Source: an uncultured Oscillospiraceae bacterium
GTDB lineage: Bacteria; Bacillota; Clostridia; Oscillospirales; Ruminococcaceae
Length of the DNA: 59,617 bases
Direction of reading: 5' to 3'
Assembly: GCA_934486875.1 (NCBI GenBank)
Contig: CAKSPU010000009.1
Span: 1-59,617, forward strand
Part shown: positions 51,705 through 59,617 of the stretch, one piece after another
Position numbering within the stretch: the stretch's first letter is position 1
Layout of the letters: each line of letters opens with the position of its first letter
The notes under the pieces: generated by a model
Database searches by the model: none
What the model was told of the DNA's origin: nothing
The model's input: the letters and a program-made list of their open reading frames with translations, nothing else
Program-made: the position numbers and the translations under genes

Positions 51705-52293
51705 ATGGCTTTTGATTTTTATTATTATAACTTTATCTTTGTTTTTAGCGTTTATATACAGTAATATGAAAGCTTCAAATCAATCTGACACTTTCCCTGA
51801 ATTCAATACTAAATCAGAGGATATTAAGAATTATCAAGATTCTTCAGGTGAAAAATATGTCATAAAAAGAATAACGTATATTAATCGTTCCCCAACAAGG
51901 AGTGGCTATCACAGGTTAAATATTATAAGTGATAAAAACGGATATATTTTTGGTGATGTAAAGGACTTTTACGATGTAGAAAGCGTATTTTGCCTTGAAG
52001 AAGTAAATGAAGATACCTGTATTTACGCTGTAATATATTGCGATGGAAGAGAGTTCCTTGCATTAAAGAATAATTATCGAGTATGCTTCTTGGAATACAC
52101 AATGGAGAAAAATCTCAATATTGATTTTTTAGAGAAATGTTATAATGAAAAGTACTTTGACGATTTTTTCTTATATTTAACACAAAATGCTGAAGAGATA
52201 AATGACAAATATTTGTTGGAACAGATTGATAATAAAAAAATTAATAAATTTATAGAAACAGTGTCCTTGTTATATAAAGAGTCCGAATTTTAA
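51691..52293 (+). CDS. Unknown membrane-anchored protein, AT-rich orphan gene
   Basis: A 200-residue protein from ATG 51691, with GGGAGAG just ahead. A single N-terminal transmembrane helix WLLIFIIITLSLFLAFIYS (about 6-24) acts as signal anchor. The remaining 175 residues are Asp-, Glu-, Asn- and Tyr-rich, with no known domain. The base composition is much more AT-rich than the neighbours on both sides. It lies between the terminators of the flagellar operon and groEL, which suggests recent acquisition. Confidence 0.6.
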   Translation: MNTNKWLLIFIIITLSLFLAFIYSNMKASNQSDTFPEFNTKSEDIKNYQDSSGEKYVIKRITYINRSPTRSGYHRLNIISDKNGYIFGDVKDFYDVESVFCLEEVNEDTCIYAVIYCDGREFLALKNNYRVCFLEYTMEKNLNIDFLEKCYNEKYFDDFFLYLTQNAEEINDKYLLEQIDNKKINKFIETVSLLYKESEF

Positions 52294-52309
52294 ACTGTGT
52301 AATGCAAAA

Positions 52310-52337
52310 TCGCCGTACAGGAAATCCTGTACGGCGA
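52310..52337. terminator. Bidirectional terminator between the orphan gene and groEL
   Basis: TCGCCGTACAGG (52310-52321) and CCTGTACGGCGA (52326-52337) form a perfect 12-bp stem with an AAAT tetraloop, flanked by AAAA on the left and AAAATTATTTTT on the right. Confidence 0.9.
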
Positions 52338-52367
52338 AAATTATTTTTATGAACCGATCGGTACCTA

Positions 52368-54020
<1,653 letters not shown>

Positions 54021-54039
54021 TTAAATTTGATAAGTTTGC

Positions 54040-54363
<324 letters not shown>

Positions 54364-54413
54364 TTAGCAGTCAAACGCCTTATGTGTTAGCACTCCTATT
54401 TCCTGAGTGCTAA
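54364..54413 (-). promoter_or_regulatory. CIRCE operator of groESL with a third half-site
   Basis: TTAGCACTC (54387-54395), nine bases, then GAGTGCTAA (54405-54413) is a perfect CIRCE, the HrcA repressor site. An extra TTAGCAGTC (54364-54372) lies 23 bp from the left half in the same orientation, with one mismatch. The palindrome overlaps the expected transcription start. Confidence 0.95.
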
Positions 54414-54417
54414 ATAT

Positions 54418-54445
54418 ATTTTACCACGTCCACTGAAAAAATCAA
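54418..54445 (-). promoter_or_regulatory. Promoter of groESL
   Basis: On the minus strand TTGATT (54440-54445) and TAAAAT (54418-54423) are 16 bp apart, directly upstream of the CIRCE, the classic arrangement. Confidence 0.75.
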
Positions 54446-54532
54446 GTGTTTTTATGTAATTCGCTTCATTTTCATCATTATGCACAACTCTAATTGGCAT
54501 TTATCGGCAAAATATATTATATATGTAAACAG

Positions 54533-54590
54533 AAAGACGCTCGGGAAAAAGGTGAGGAACTTATCCGGACATCTGACCCGAAACGTCTTT
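54533..54590 (-). terminator. Long hairpin downstream of the Hsp20 pair
   Basis: AAAGACG plus TCGGG (from 54533) pairs with CCCGA plus CGTCTTT (to 54590) around a long loop, ending on the minus strand in TCTGTTT. A 16-bp palindrome AGGGAATGCATTCCCT lies at 54611-54626 nearer the gene. This probably ends the Hsp20 message, though the loop is long. Confidence 0.4.
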
Positions 54591-54632
54591 CCGATTTTAT
54601 TCATTTAACAAGGGAATGCATTCCCTGCTTCA

Positions 54633-55055
54633 TCACTGAATTTCAAGTCTCCTTGATGCAGGAACATCGGGCTTCTTTTTGGGAAGCGTCATTATAAGAA
54701 TGCCGTTTTTATAATCGGCGTGAATGTTGTCCGCATCAATGCCTGTGATGTCAAAGCTCCTCTGATATGAACCGTAGGAACGTTCACGGCGGATATACTT
54801 GCCGTTCTTGTCCTTTTCGTCCTTGTTATCGGAGTGCTCCGCTTTAAGTGTAAGGCTTGTGCCTGAGATATCAACTGTGATATCCTCTTTGTTGAAGCCG
54901 GGAAGCTCGGACTCCATCACATATTTGTCATCTTCCTCACGGATATCCGTGCGGCAGGCACTTACGTGGCGGCCGTCCTTGAAAAATCCGTTATCAAGCT
55001 CTGCAAATGGATCAAAGAGACCAAAATTCTTTTCAAAAGGAGTTAAACCGTACAT
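54633..55055 (-). CDS. Small heat shock protein Hsp20, copy 1
   Basis: A 140-residue alpha-crystallin domain protein: YVMESELPGFNKEDITVDI, SLTLKAEHSD, SYGSYQRSFDI and the NGILIMTLPKK motif. The C-terminal SRRLEIQ resembles the IXI anchor. ATG 55055 lies after GAGGGTAA. Longer in-frame reading upstream is unlikely. The protein is identical to copy 2, while the DNA differs at scattered synonymous sites. It is transcribed with copy 2, 62 bases apart. Such chaperones hold unfolding proteins without ATP. Confidence 0.94.
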   Translation of the reverse strand: MYGLTPFEKNFGLFDPFAELDNGFFKDGRHVSACRTDIREEDDKYVMESELPGFNKEDITVDISGTSLTLKAEHSDNKDEKDKNGKYIRRERSYGSYQRSFDITGIDADNIHADYKNGILIMTLPKKKPDVPASRRLEIQ

Positions 55056-55117
55056 AAAATTACCCTCTTTCATATATGTATCATTGGCAGATGTCTTAGC
55101 CTTGGTGTCAGTCCGGA

Positions 55118-55540
55118 TCACTGTATCTCCAGACGGCGTGATGCAGGAACATCGGGCTTCTTTTTGGGAAGTGTCATTATAAGAATGCCGTTCTTGTAAT
55201 CGGCGTGAATGTTGTCCGCATCAATGCCTGTGATATCGAAGCTCCTCTGATATGAGCCGTAAGAACGCTCACGGCGGATATACTTGCCGTTCTTGTCCTT
55301 CTCGTCCTTGTTATCGGAGTGCTCCGCTTTAAGTGTAAGGCTTGTGCCCGAGATATCAACTGTAATATCCTCTTTGTTGAAGCCGGGGAGCTCGGACTCC
55401 ATTACGTATTTGTCATCTTCCTCACGGATATCTGTGCGGCAGGCACTTACGTGGCGGCCGTCCTTGAAAAATCCGTTATCAAGCTCTGCAAATGGATCAA
55501 AGAGACCAAAATTCTTTTCAAAAGGAGTTAAACCGTACAT
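55118..55540 (-). CDS. Small heat shock protein Hsp20, copy 2
   Basis: A 140-residue alpha-crystallin protein, the same residue for residue as copy 1. ATG 55540 has the same GAGGGTAA ribosome site, and the pairing continues a few bases upstream of both ATGs, which shows the duplicated block. It is the first gene of the pair. The next upstream feature, about 200 bases away, is the near-CIRCE. Recent duplication or gene conversion keeps the copies alike. Confidence 0.94.
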   Translation of the reverse strand: MYGLTPFEKNFGLFDPFAELDNGFFKDGRHVSACRTDIREEDDKYVMESELPGFNKEDITVDISGTSLTLKAEHSDNKDEKDKNGKYIRRERSYGSYQRSFDITGIDADNIHADYKNGILIMTLPKKKPDVPASRRLEIQ

Positions 55541-55679
55541 AAAATTACCCTCTTTCAATATTTTGAGGAGCGGTGCTTTAAAAGCAAAGCCTGCTTTTTT
55601 CAGCCGCTTCAATTTTTTTGATTTGTCTGTAACCGTTCGCTGTACCTTTTCATCTCTTCGGTACCTCCCGTTTACGAGT

Positions 55680-55685
55680 ATTATA
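55680..55685 (-). promoter_or_regulatory. Possible -10 of the Hsp20 pair
   Basis: TATAAT lies at 55680-55685 on the minus strand, with only a weak -35 (GTGTTA or TTGTGT at 17-19 bp). The bases between it and the near-CIRCE include GGGGGG. The promoter is not settled. Confidence 0.35.
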
Positions 55686-55738
55686 ATACCCCCCTATTAT
55701 GATAACACAATAGCAGAATTGTGAAAGAATGATGAAAA

Positions 55739-55788
55739 TTAGCAGTCGTTGCGTGTGAGTGCTAACAGCCTATGAAAGAGAGTGCTAA
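55739..55788 (-). promoter_or_regulatory. CIRCE-like operator with a third half-site ahead of the Hsp20 genes
   Basis: TTAGCAGTC (55739-55747), nine bases, then GAGTGCTAA (55757-55765) matches CIRCE with one changed base. A second perfect GAGTGCTAA lies at 55780-55788, 23 bp on. It implies HrcA control shared with groESL. Confidence 0.8.
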
Positions 55789-55800
55789 AAAGCAGTCAAT

Positions 55801-55830
55801 AAAAAAGAGCCTGCACCATATAAGGTGCAG
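55801..55830 (-). terminator. Terminator of the NrdD-C-like gene
   Basis: CTGCACC (55811-55817) and GGTGCAG (55824-55830) form a 7-bp stem. On the minus strand it is followed by CTCTTTTTT. Confidence 0.85.
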
Positions 55831-55851
55831 ACCCTTGAAAAATACTGTATA

Positions 55852-56118
55852 TCAGCAGCTGCCGTGCTTAACTCTGTCCATTACCTCGGCACGCTTTGCG
55901 TCATTGAAGCGGTCAAGAGTGCCCACAAGATAGCCTGTGATGCGCCTGATGCGGTCAAAGGGGATACTTTCAAAATAATACTTAAGGTCAACAAAATCGC
56001 CGTCAAGAGCTATGTCGATGCCTGTGATTATCTTGTCGGGATAATTTTCCTCACCGTGTTTTATGTATGCCTGAAGCTCTTTTTCGGAAAGCTCGCCGCC
56101 TGTAACGTTAATGTTCAT
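55852..56118 (-). CDS. Small protein resembling the C-terminus of anaerobic ribonucleotide reductase NrdD
   Basis: An 88-residue protein with AAAGGATGA ahead of ATG 56118. Residues 55-85, RIRRITGYLVGTLDRFNDAKRAEVMDRVKH in two pieces, resemble the extreme C-terminus of class III NrdD, which follows the glycyl-radical segment. The radical loop and metal-binding cysteines (except the terminal C88) are absent, so it cannot be a reductase alone. It may assist or be a relic. It has its own promoter and terminator, which argues for a functional gene. Confidence 0.6.
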   Translation of the reverse strand: MNINVTGGELSEKELQAYIKHGEENYPDKIITGIDIALDGDFVDLKYYFESIPFDRIRRITGYLVGTLDRFNDAKRAEVMDRVKHGSC

Positions 56119-56164
56119 TTACCGATCATCCTTTCAAACCGCAAGATTTAGTGCCGACATTTTT

Positions 56165-56192
56165 ATTATACCACAATATATAGTGTTTTCAA
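56165..56192 (-). promoter_or_regulatory. Promoter of the NrdD-C-like gene
   Basis: On the minus strand TTGAAA (56187-56192) and TATAAT (56165-56170) are 16 bp apart, about 50 bases from the start codon. Confidence 0.75.
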
Positions 56193-56323
56193 GGGATAAA
56201 AGGCTGATTTAATATTTTGTTTACATCTGTCCTGTGAGCCTTGATATAAGGGCATTTTTATTGTGTCCAAAAATATTCCGACTATATTTTTACTAAATTA
56301 ACAATTTGCCGTTCTAATATTTG

Positions 56324-56353
56324 TTGACATCGTATAAATAAGTATGCTATAAT
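56324..56353 (+). promoter_or_regulatory. Promoter of the DEAD-box helicase gene
   Basis: TTGACA (56324-56329) and TATAAT (56348-56353) are 18 bp apart with an extended -10 TGC. The leader to ATG 56412 is about 50 bases. Confidence 0.85.
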
Positions 56354-56411
56354 ATTATTTTAGTTAAACCGAAAGAATATATATACGATCGAATTACGAA
56401 AGGAAAACTTA

Positions 56412-58148
56412 ATGTTATTTACAGAACTTGATCTCCCCGAAGAGATAGTCCGTGCAGTCACTGAAATGGGCTTCACTGAGGCTACGGAAATACAGTCAAA
56501 GGCTATCCCCGTTATGCTGGAGGGCCGTGACCTTGTGGGCAAATCCAACACAGGTACGGGCAAGACCGCCGCTTTCGGCATTCCCGCCATCACAAATATT
56601 GACAGAAGCATCAAGGGCGTGCAGGTGCTGGTACTCTGCCCCACCCGTGAGCTTGCAATGCAGGCGTGCGACGAGATAAGAAAATTTTCCGCATATATGC
56701 CCTGGGTGCGCCCCTGTGCGGTGTACGGCGGCGCTGCAATGGACAGGCAGATAGGTGAGTTAAAGCGTGGTGCAAACATCGTTGTGGGCACTCCCGGACG
56801 TGTTATGGACCACATCGGCAGAAAAACTCTCCGCCTTGACGACCTCCGCACGATTATCCTCGATGAAGCGGACGAAATGCTCAATATGGGCTTCCGTGAG
56901 GATATCGAAACTATTCTCCAGTATGTTCCCGAAGAGCGCCAGACCGTGCTTTTCTCCGCAACTATGCCCCCTCCGATAATGGCTATAACAAAGCAGTACC
57001 AGACCGACCCTGTTGTTATAAAGGTGGAAAGCAAGGCACGCACCGTTGACAGCATCGAGCAGAAATATTTTGAAGTTCCTATGGGCAGAAAGACCGATGC
57101 TTTGAGAATGCTCCTTATCGCTTATGAGCCCCGCCTTTCAATGGTTTTCTGCAACACAAAGAAAATGGTGGACGAGCTTACAGATGCTCTTGTTTCCAAG
57201 GGCTTCAAGGCTTCGGGACTTCACGGCGATATGAAGCAGCAGAGCAGAACTCAGGTGCTGAATGCCTTTAAATCGGGAGCTATAAACGTGCTCATTGCTA
57301 CGGACGTTGCCGCAAGAGGCATCGATGTTGACGATGTTGACGCTGTTTTCAACTATGACCTCCCTCAGGACAACGAATACTACATTCACCGCATCGGCAG
57401 AACGGGCAGAGCGGGCAAGAGCGGCGCTGCCTACACCATTATCAGCGGAAGAAAGCAGTTTTATGAGCTCAGAGACATCTCCAAGTTCATCAAGACCGAC
57501 ATTGCAAGGGCTGACCTCCCTACAAGGGACGAGATCGTAAAGCGCAAGACAGAGCGCATAAACGAAAAGATAGTTTCAGGCTGCGAGAGCGGAAAGTACG
57601 AAAAGTACCGCTCTGAGGTCCTGCACCTGATGAATGAAAACGGTCTGTCCGCCGAGGATATCGCCGCAGCGCTTCTCGGAATGAAAACCTCGGGTGAGAT
57701 AAAGAATATCCCCGATATCGCATTCACTGCTCCCAGAGACATTGCTCCCAAGGGCAGAGGCGGCAAGGGAAAGACCGTCAAGCTGGAAATATCCGCAGGA
57801 CGCTCCAGCCGTCTTGCTCCCAATTTCGTTCTGGGCGCTCTTGTTGACGCAACGGGAATGCCCGGAAAGAGCTTCGGCAAAATTGATATTTATGACCGCT
57901 TCACCACCGTTGAAGTCCCCGAAGCCGACAAGGAGCATATCCTTGATTCTATGGCAGGCACAAAGATAAACGGTCAGAAGATAACTGTGAAGCCTTATGA
58001 GGGCAGAGCAGAGCGCTTTGAGGACGACAGGCACTCCTCCCACCGTCAGGGCGGCTACCGCAAAGGCGGAAACGGTCGTGGAAAGGGCGGCAGTTTCCGT
58101 GGCAAGGGCGGCGGACGCAATAACCCGGGAGCAAGACCCAGAAGCTGA
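56412..58148 (+). CDS. DEAD-box ATP-dependent RNA helicase (DeaD/CsdA-like)
   Basis: A 578-residue helicase. Motif Q with FTEATEIQSKAIPVML, Walker A SNTGTGKT (45-52), DEAD (151-154), SAT (182-184) and HRIGRTGRAGK complete the two RecA domains. After about residue 450 comes a DbpA-type RNA-binding domain with NFVLGALVDATGMPGKSFGKIDIYDRFT in pieces. The tail from about 540 is Arg/Gly/His-rich (RGG type). It likely remodels ribosomal or messenger RNA, often at low temperature. Single-gene unit with terminator. Confidence 0.93.
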   Translation: MLFTELDLPEEIVRAVTEMGFTEATEIQSKAIPVMLEGRDLVGKSNTGTGKTAAFGIPAITNIDRSIKGVQVLVLCPTRELAMQACDEIRKFSAYMPWVRPCAVYGGAAMDRQIGELKRGANIVVGTPGRVMDHIGRKTLRLDDLRTIILDEADEMLNMGFREDIETILQYVPEERQTVLFSATMPPPIMAITKQYQTDPVVIKVESKARTVDSIEQKYFEVPMGRKTDALRMLLIAYEPRLSMVFCNTKKMVDELTDALVSKGFKASGLHGDMKQQSRTQVLNAFKSGAINVLIATDVAARGIDVDDVDAVFNYDLPQDNEYYIHRIGRTGRAGKSGAAYTIISGRKQFYELRDISKFIKTDIARADLPTRDEIVKRKTERINEKIVSGCESGKYEKYRSEVLHLMNENGLSAEDIAAALLGMKTSGEIKNIPDIAFTAPRDIAPKGRGGKGKTVKLEISAGRSSRLAPNFVLGALVDATGMPGKSFGKIDIYDRFTTVEVPEADKEHILDSMAGTKINGQKITVKPYEGRAERFEDDRHSSHRQGGYRKGGNGRGKGGSFRGKGGGRNNPGARPRS

Positions 58149-58180
58149 GAAAAACACATATACACATATATAAATGGATC

Positions 58181-58211
58181 ACCGACTGAAATTTTTACGG
58201 TTTCAGTCGGT
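58181..58211 (+). terminator. Terminator of the helicase gene
   Basis: ACCGACTGAAA (58181-58191) pairs with TTTCAGTCGGT (58201-58211), followed by six Ts. Confidence 0.9.
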
Positions 58212-58217
58212 TTTTTC

Positions 58218-58246
58218 TTGCAATTTTCTCTTTCTTATGTTATAAT
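58218..58246 (+). promoter_or_regulatory. Promoter of the GNAT gene
   Basis: TTGCAA (58218-58223) and TATAAT (58241-58246) are 17 bp apart, directly after the helicase terminator. Confidence 0.8.
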
Positions 58247-58290
58247 CATTATCAGTTAGCATTGGACAACTACATAACAGGAGTGATATT

Positions 58291-58887
58291 ATGGTAAAGG
58301 TGACTAATCTCAGTGAAAAGGATATCGAAGCTATAGGCGAGGCTTTTGCGGATTATGCATATGCGGACGGGGAAAAGGGTATGGCGCTTTTTTACAACAG
58401 CCGTGATGACGTTAAGGAGTACATCTGCGGCTATGTCCGTGCAATGCTTGCGGGAGGGTGTCTATACAGCACAAGCGAGAAGCACGAGGCATTCATTGCG
58501 TACAGATATTCAAAGGACAAGCTGCCCCTTTCATCGGGTATGATACTGATGAAGTACATATTCAAAACTATGGGACTCGGCGGTGCGATGAGAATGTTAA
58601 AGTATATCAGCAAGGGCGGTAAGTCCTATGAGACGGATGTGAAAAAGTCAAAGAAGCCCTATATTTTTGTGGGACTTGTGGCTGTGAAAAAGGAGTATCA
58701 GGGTCAGGGCTATATGCGGAAGGTGCTTGACATCGCCTTTGATGATGCAAAAAAGCGCAGTTGCCCCGTTCTGCTGGAGACAGATGCGGTGCTCAAGCGT
58801 GACAAATACGTTCACCTCGGAATGGAAAATGTGCGGACAAGAAAGCTCGATGACAGCTCGTATTTGTATGATCTGGTGAAGAATTGA
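58291..58887 (+). CDS. GNAT family N-acetyltransferase
   Basis: A 198-residue protein with CAGGAGTG before ATG 58291. The acetyl-CoA-binding motif A is FVGLVAVKKEYQGQGYMRKVL, with the Q-G-x-G-Y loop, and motif B gives LETDAVLKRDKYVHLGME in part. The family moves acetyl groups to amines, but the substrate is unknown. The region before the acetyl-CoA site (about 30-110) is a variable helical part. It is transcribed alone. Confidence 0.85.
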   Translation: MVKVTNLSEKDIEAIGEAFADYAYADGEKGMALFYNSRDDVKEYICGYVRAMLAGGCLYSTSEKHEAFIAYRYSKDKLPLSSGMILMKYIFKTMGLGGAMRMLKYISKGGKSYETDVKKSKKPYIFVGLVAVKKEYQGQGYMRKVLDIAFDDAKKRSCPVLLETDAVLKRDKYVHLGMENVRTRKLDDSSYLYDLVKN

Positions 58888-58899
58888 ATATAAAAAGCT

Positions 58900-58928
58900 C
58901 CCGTCATTCTCAATGTGAAAATGACGGG
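58900..58928. terminator. Bidirectional terminator between GNAT and symporter genes
   Basis: CCCGTCAT (58900-58907) and ATGACGGG (58921-58928) form an 8-bp stem, followed by ATTTTCTTT, with AAAAAG before it. Confidence 0.85.
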
Positions 58929-58939
58929 ATTTTCTTTAA

Positions 58940-59617
58940 TTATTCTGCATCGCTTTTGCACTCGGCAAAGAGCTTGTCAACATATTCGGTATCCTTTACC
59001 TTGGTAAAGGAGCTTACAAGGGGAACAACGATAAGTCCCACTATCATTGCTATTGCCCCTGCATTGATGGGAGATGCCATATTGAGCTTAAGCGACGCTG
59101 CTGCCTTGGTCGCCTCGGGGAAGAAGCCCAGACTGAAAATAAACATATGTACAACGGTTATTCCAACGCCTGTGATGAAGCTTGTCCATACCGCTGCCTT
59201 GGTTATCTTTTTGGAGAAAAGTCCGTACATAAAGGGGGCAAGAAATGCGCCTGCAAGCGCTCCCCAGGATATTGACATAAGTGTGCTTATGTAGGTGTTG
59301 GGGTTCAGGGCGATGACTACGGAGAGGACAAGGAATGCGGCAATGAGTATCCTCATTGTGAGCACCTGCTTTTTCTCGTCCATTCCGCCCTTTACATTAG
59401 GCTTGATAAGGTCAATGGTAAGGGTGGAGCTCGATGTGAGAACAAGGGAGGAAAGTGTGGACATTGAAGCGGAAAGCACCAGCACCACCACTATTCCGAT
59501 AAGAAGCTCGGGAAGTGCATCACGGAGCATTTCGGGCACGATAGAGTCATAGACAAGCTTGCCGTTTGCTCCTTTTTCGATAAAGGCTCTGCCTGTTGCC
59601 GCAGCATCAGCTTCATC
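58940..59617 (-). CDS. Sodium:solute symporter family protein, N-terminus beyond the right edge
   Basis: The minus-strand frame is open to base 59617, giving 225 C-terminal residues, so the gene is partial. A possible internal GTG at 59539 is not the start, because coding continues upstream. About five transmembrane helices are visible: LLIGIVVVLVLSASMSTLSSLVL, LTMRILIAAFLVLSVVIAL, ISWGALAGAFLAPFMYGLF, TSFITGVGITVVHMFIFSLGF and INAGAIAMIVGLIVVPLVSSF (each read in pieces). The SASMSTLSS segment is the SSS-family sodium-site signature. The substrate cannot be told without the rest. Confidence 0.85.
   Translation of the reverse strand, partial: DEADAAATGRAFIEKGANGKLVYDSIVPEMLRDALPELLIGIVVVLVLSASMSTLSSLVLTSSSTLTIDLIKPNVKGGMDEKKQVLTMRILIAAFLVLSVVIALNPNTYISTLMSISWGALAGAFLAPFMYGLFSKKITKAAVWTSFITGVGITVVHMFIFSLGFFPEATKAAASLKLNMASPINAGAIAMIVGLIVVPLVSSFTKVKDTEYVDKLFAECKSDAE

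Overview
The window looks like the chromosome of an anaerobic, motile, spore-forming Firmicute of class Clostridia, most like the Ruminococcus/Oscillospiraceae group. The grounds are the Firmicutes-type fla/che operon (FliY, CheC, CheD, FlbD), SpoIID, HrcA/CIRCE-type control of groESL, DUF1385 beside prmC, many TTG/GTG starts behind strong GGAGG sites, and near-consensus TTGACA-N17-TATAAT promoters. The species cannot be fixed from sequence alone.

Region 1 (1-13004) is an integrated mobile element beside the 3' end of rpsI. Its outer part (1-6139) is AT-rich defence cargo: a DUF262 protein cut by the left edge, then a restriction-modification locus made of an XRE regulator and a DUF3883 PD-(D/E)XK protein on the plus strand, facing two adenine methyltransferases on the minus strand. 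The core (6321-12904) has replication and mobilization genes: a zinc-cluster protein, a DUF3987 protein, an excisionase-like HTH protein, a CHC2 zinc-finger protein, a MobV relaxase and a tyrosine integrase. Between the CHC2 gene and the relaxase is an unusual non-coding array of hairpins. Four of them share a CTCYGT loop on stems whose sequences differ but stay paired.

Region 2 (13021-24332) is housekeeping and spore-related. It holds rplM-rpsI with a likely L13 leader, a three-gene set of peptidoglycan-binding proteins, a lipoprotein-DUF1385-prmC operon, a polytopic membrane protein, spoIID, a FliD-C-like protein and rpmB. Two MITE-like long inverted repeats (20653-20761 and 23101-23260) sit between these genes.

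Region 3 (24939-51490) is one co-directional flagellar/chemotaxis cluster of 29 genes: flgB-flgC-fliE-fliF-fliG-fliH-fliI-fliJ-fliK-flgD-(TIGR02530-like)-flgE-flbD-motA-motB-fliM-fliY-cheY-fliO-fliP-fliQ-fliR-flhB-flhA-fliA-flgF-flgG-cheC-cheD. It encodes the rod, MS ring, export apparatus, hook, stator, switch and sigma-28. fliL, flhF and flhG are missing from their usual places, and filament and chemoreceptor-kinase genes are not in the window. A strong terminator follows cheD, then an AT-rich orphan pair of unknown genes.

Region 4 (52310-59617) is stress response and general functions. It holds groES-groEL under a perfect CIRCE, two tandem Hsp20 genes coding for identical proteins and preceded by a near-CIRCE, a small NrdD-C-like protein, a DEAD-box RNA helicase, a GNAT acetyltransferase, and a sodium:solute symporter cut by the right edge. 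Both heat-shock loci carry an extra CIRCE half-site 23 bp from the palindrome.
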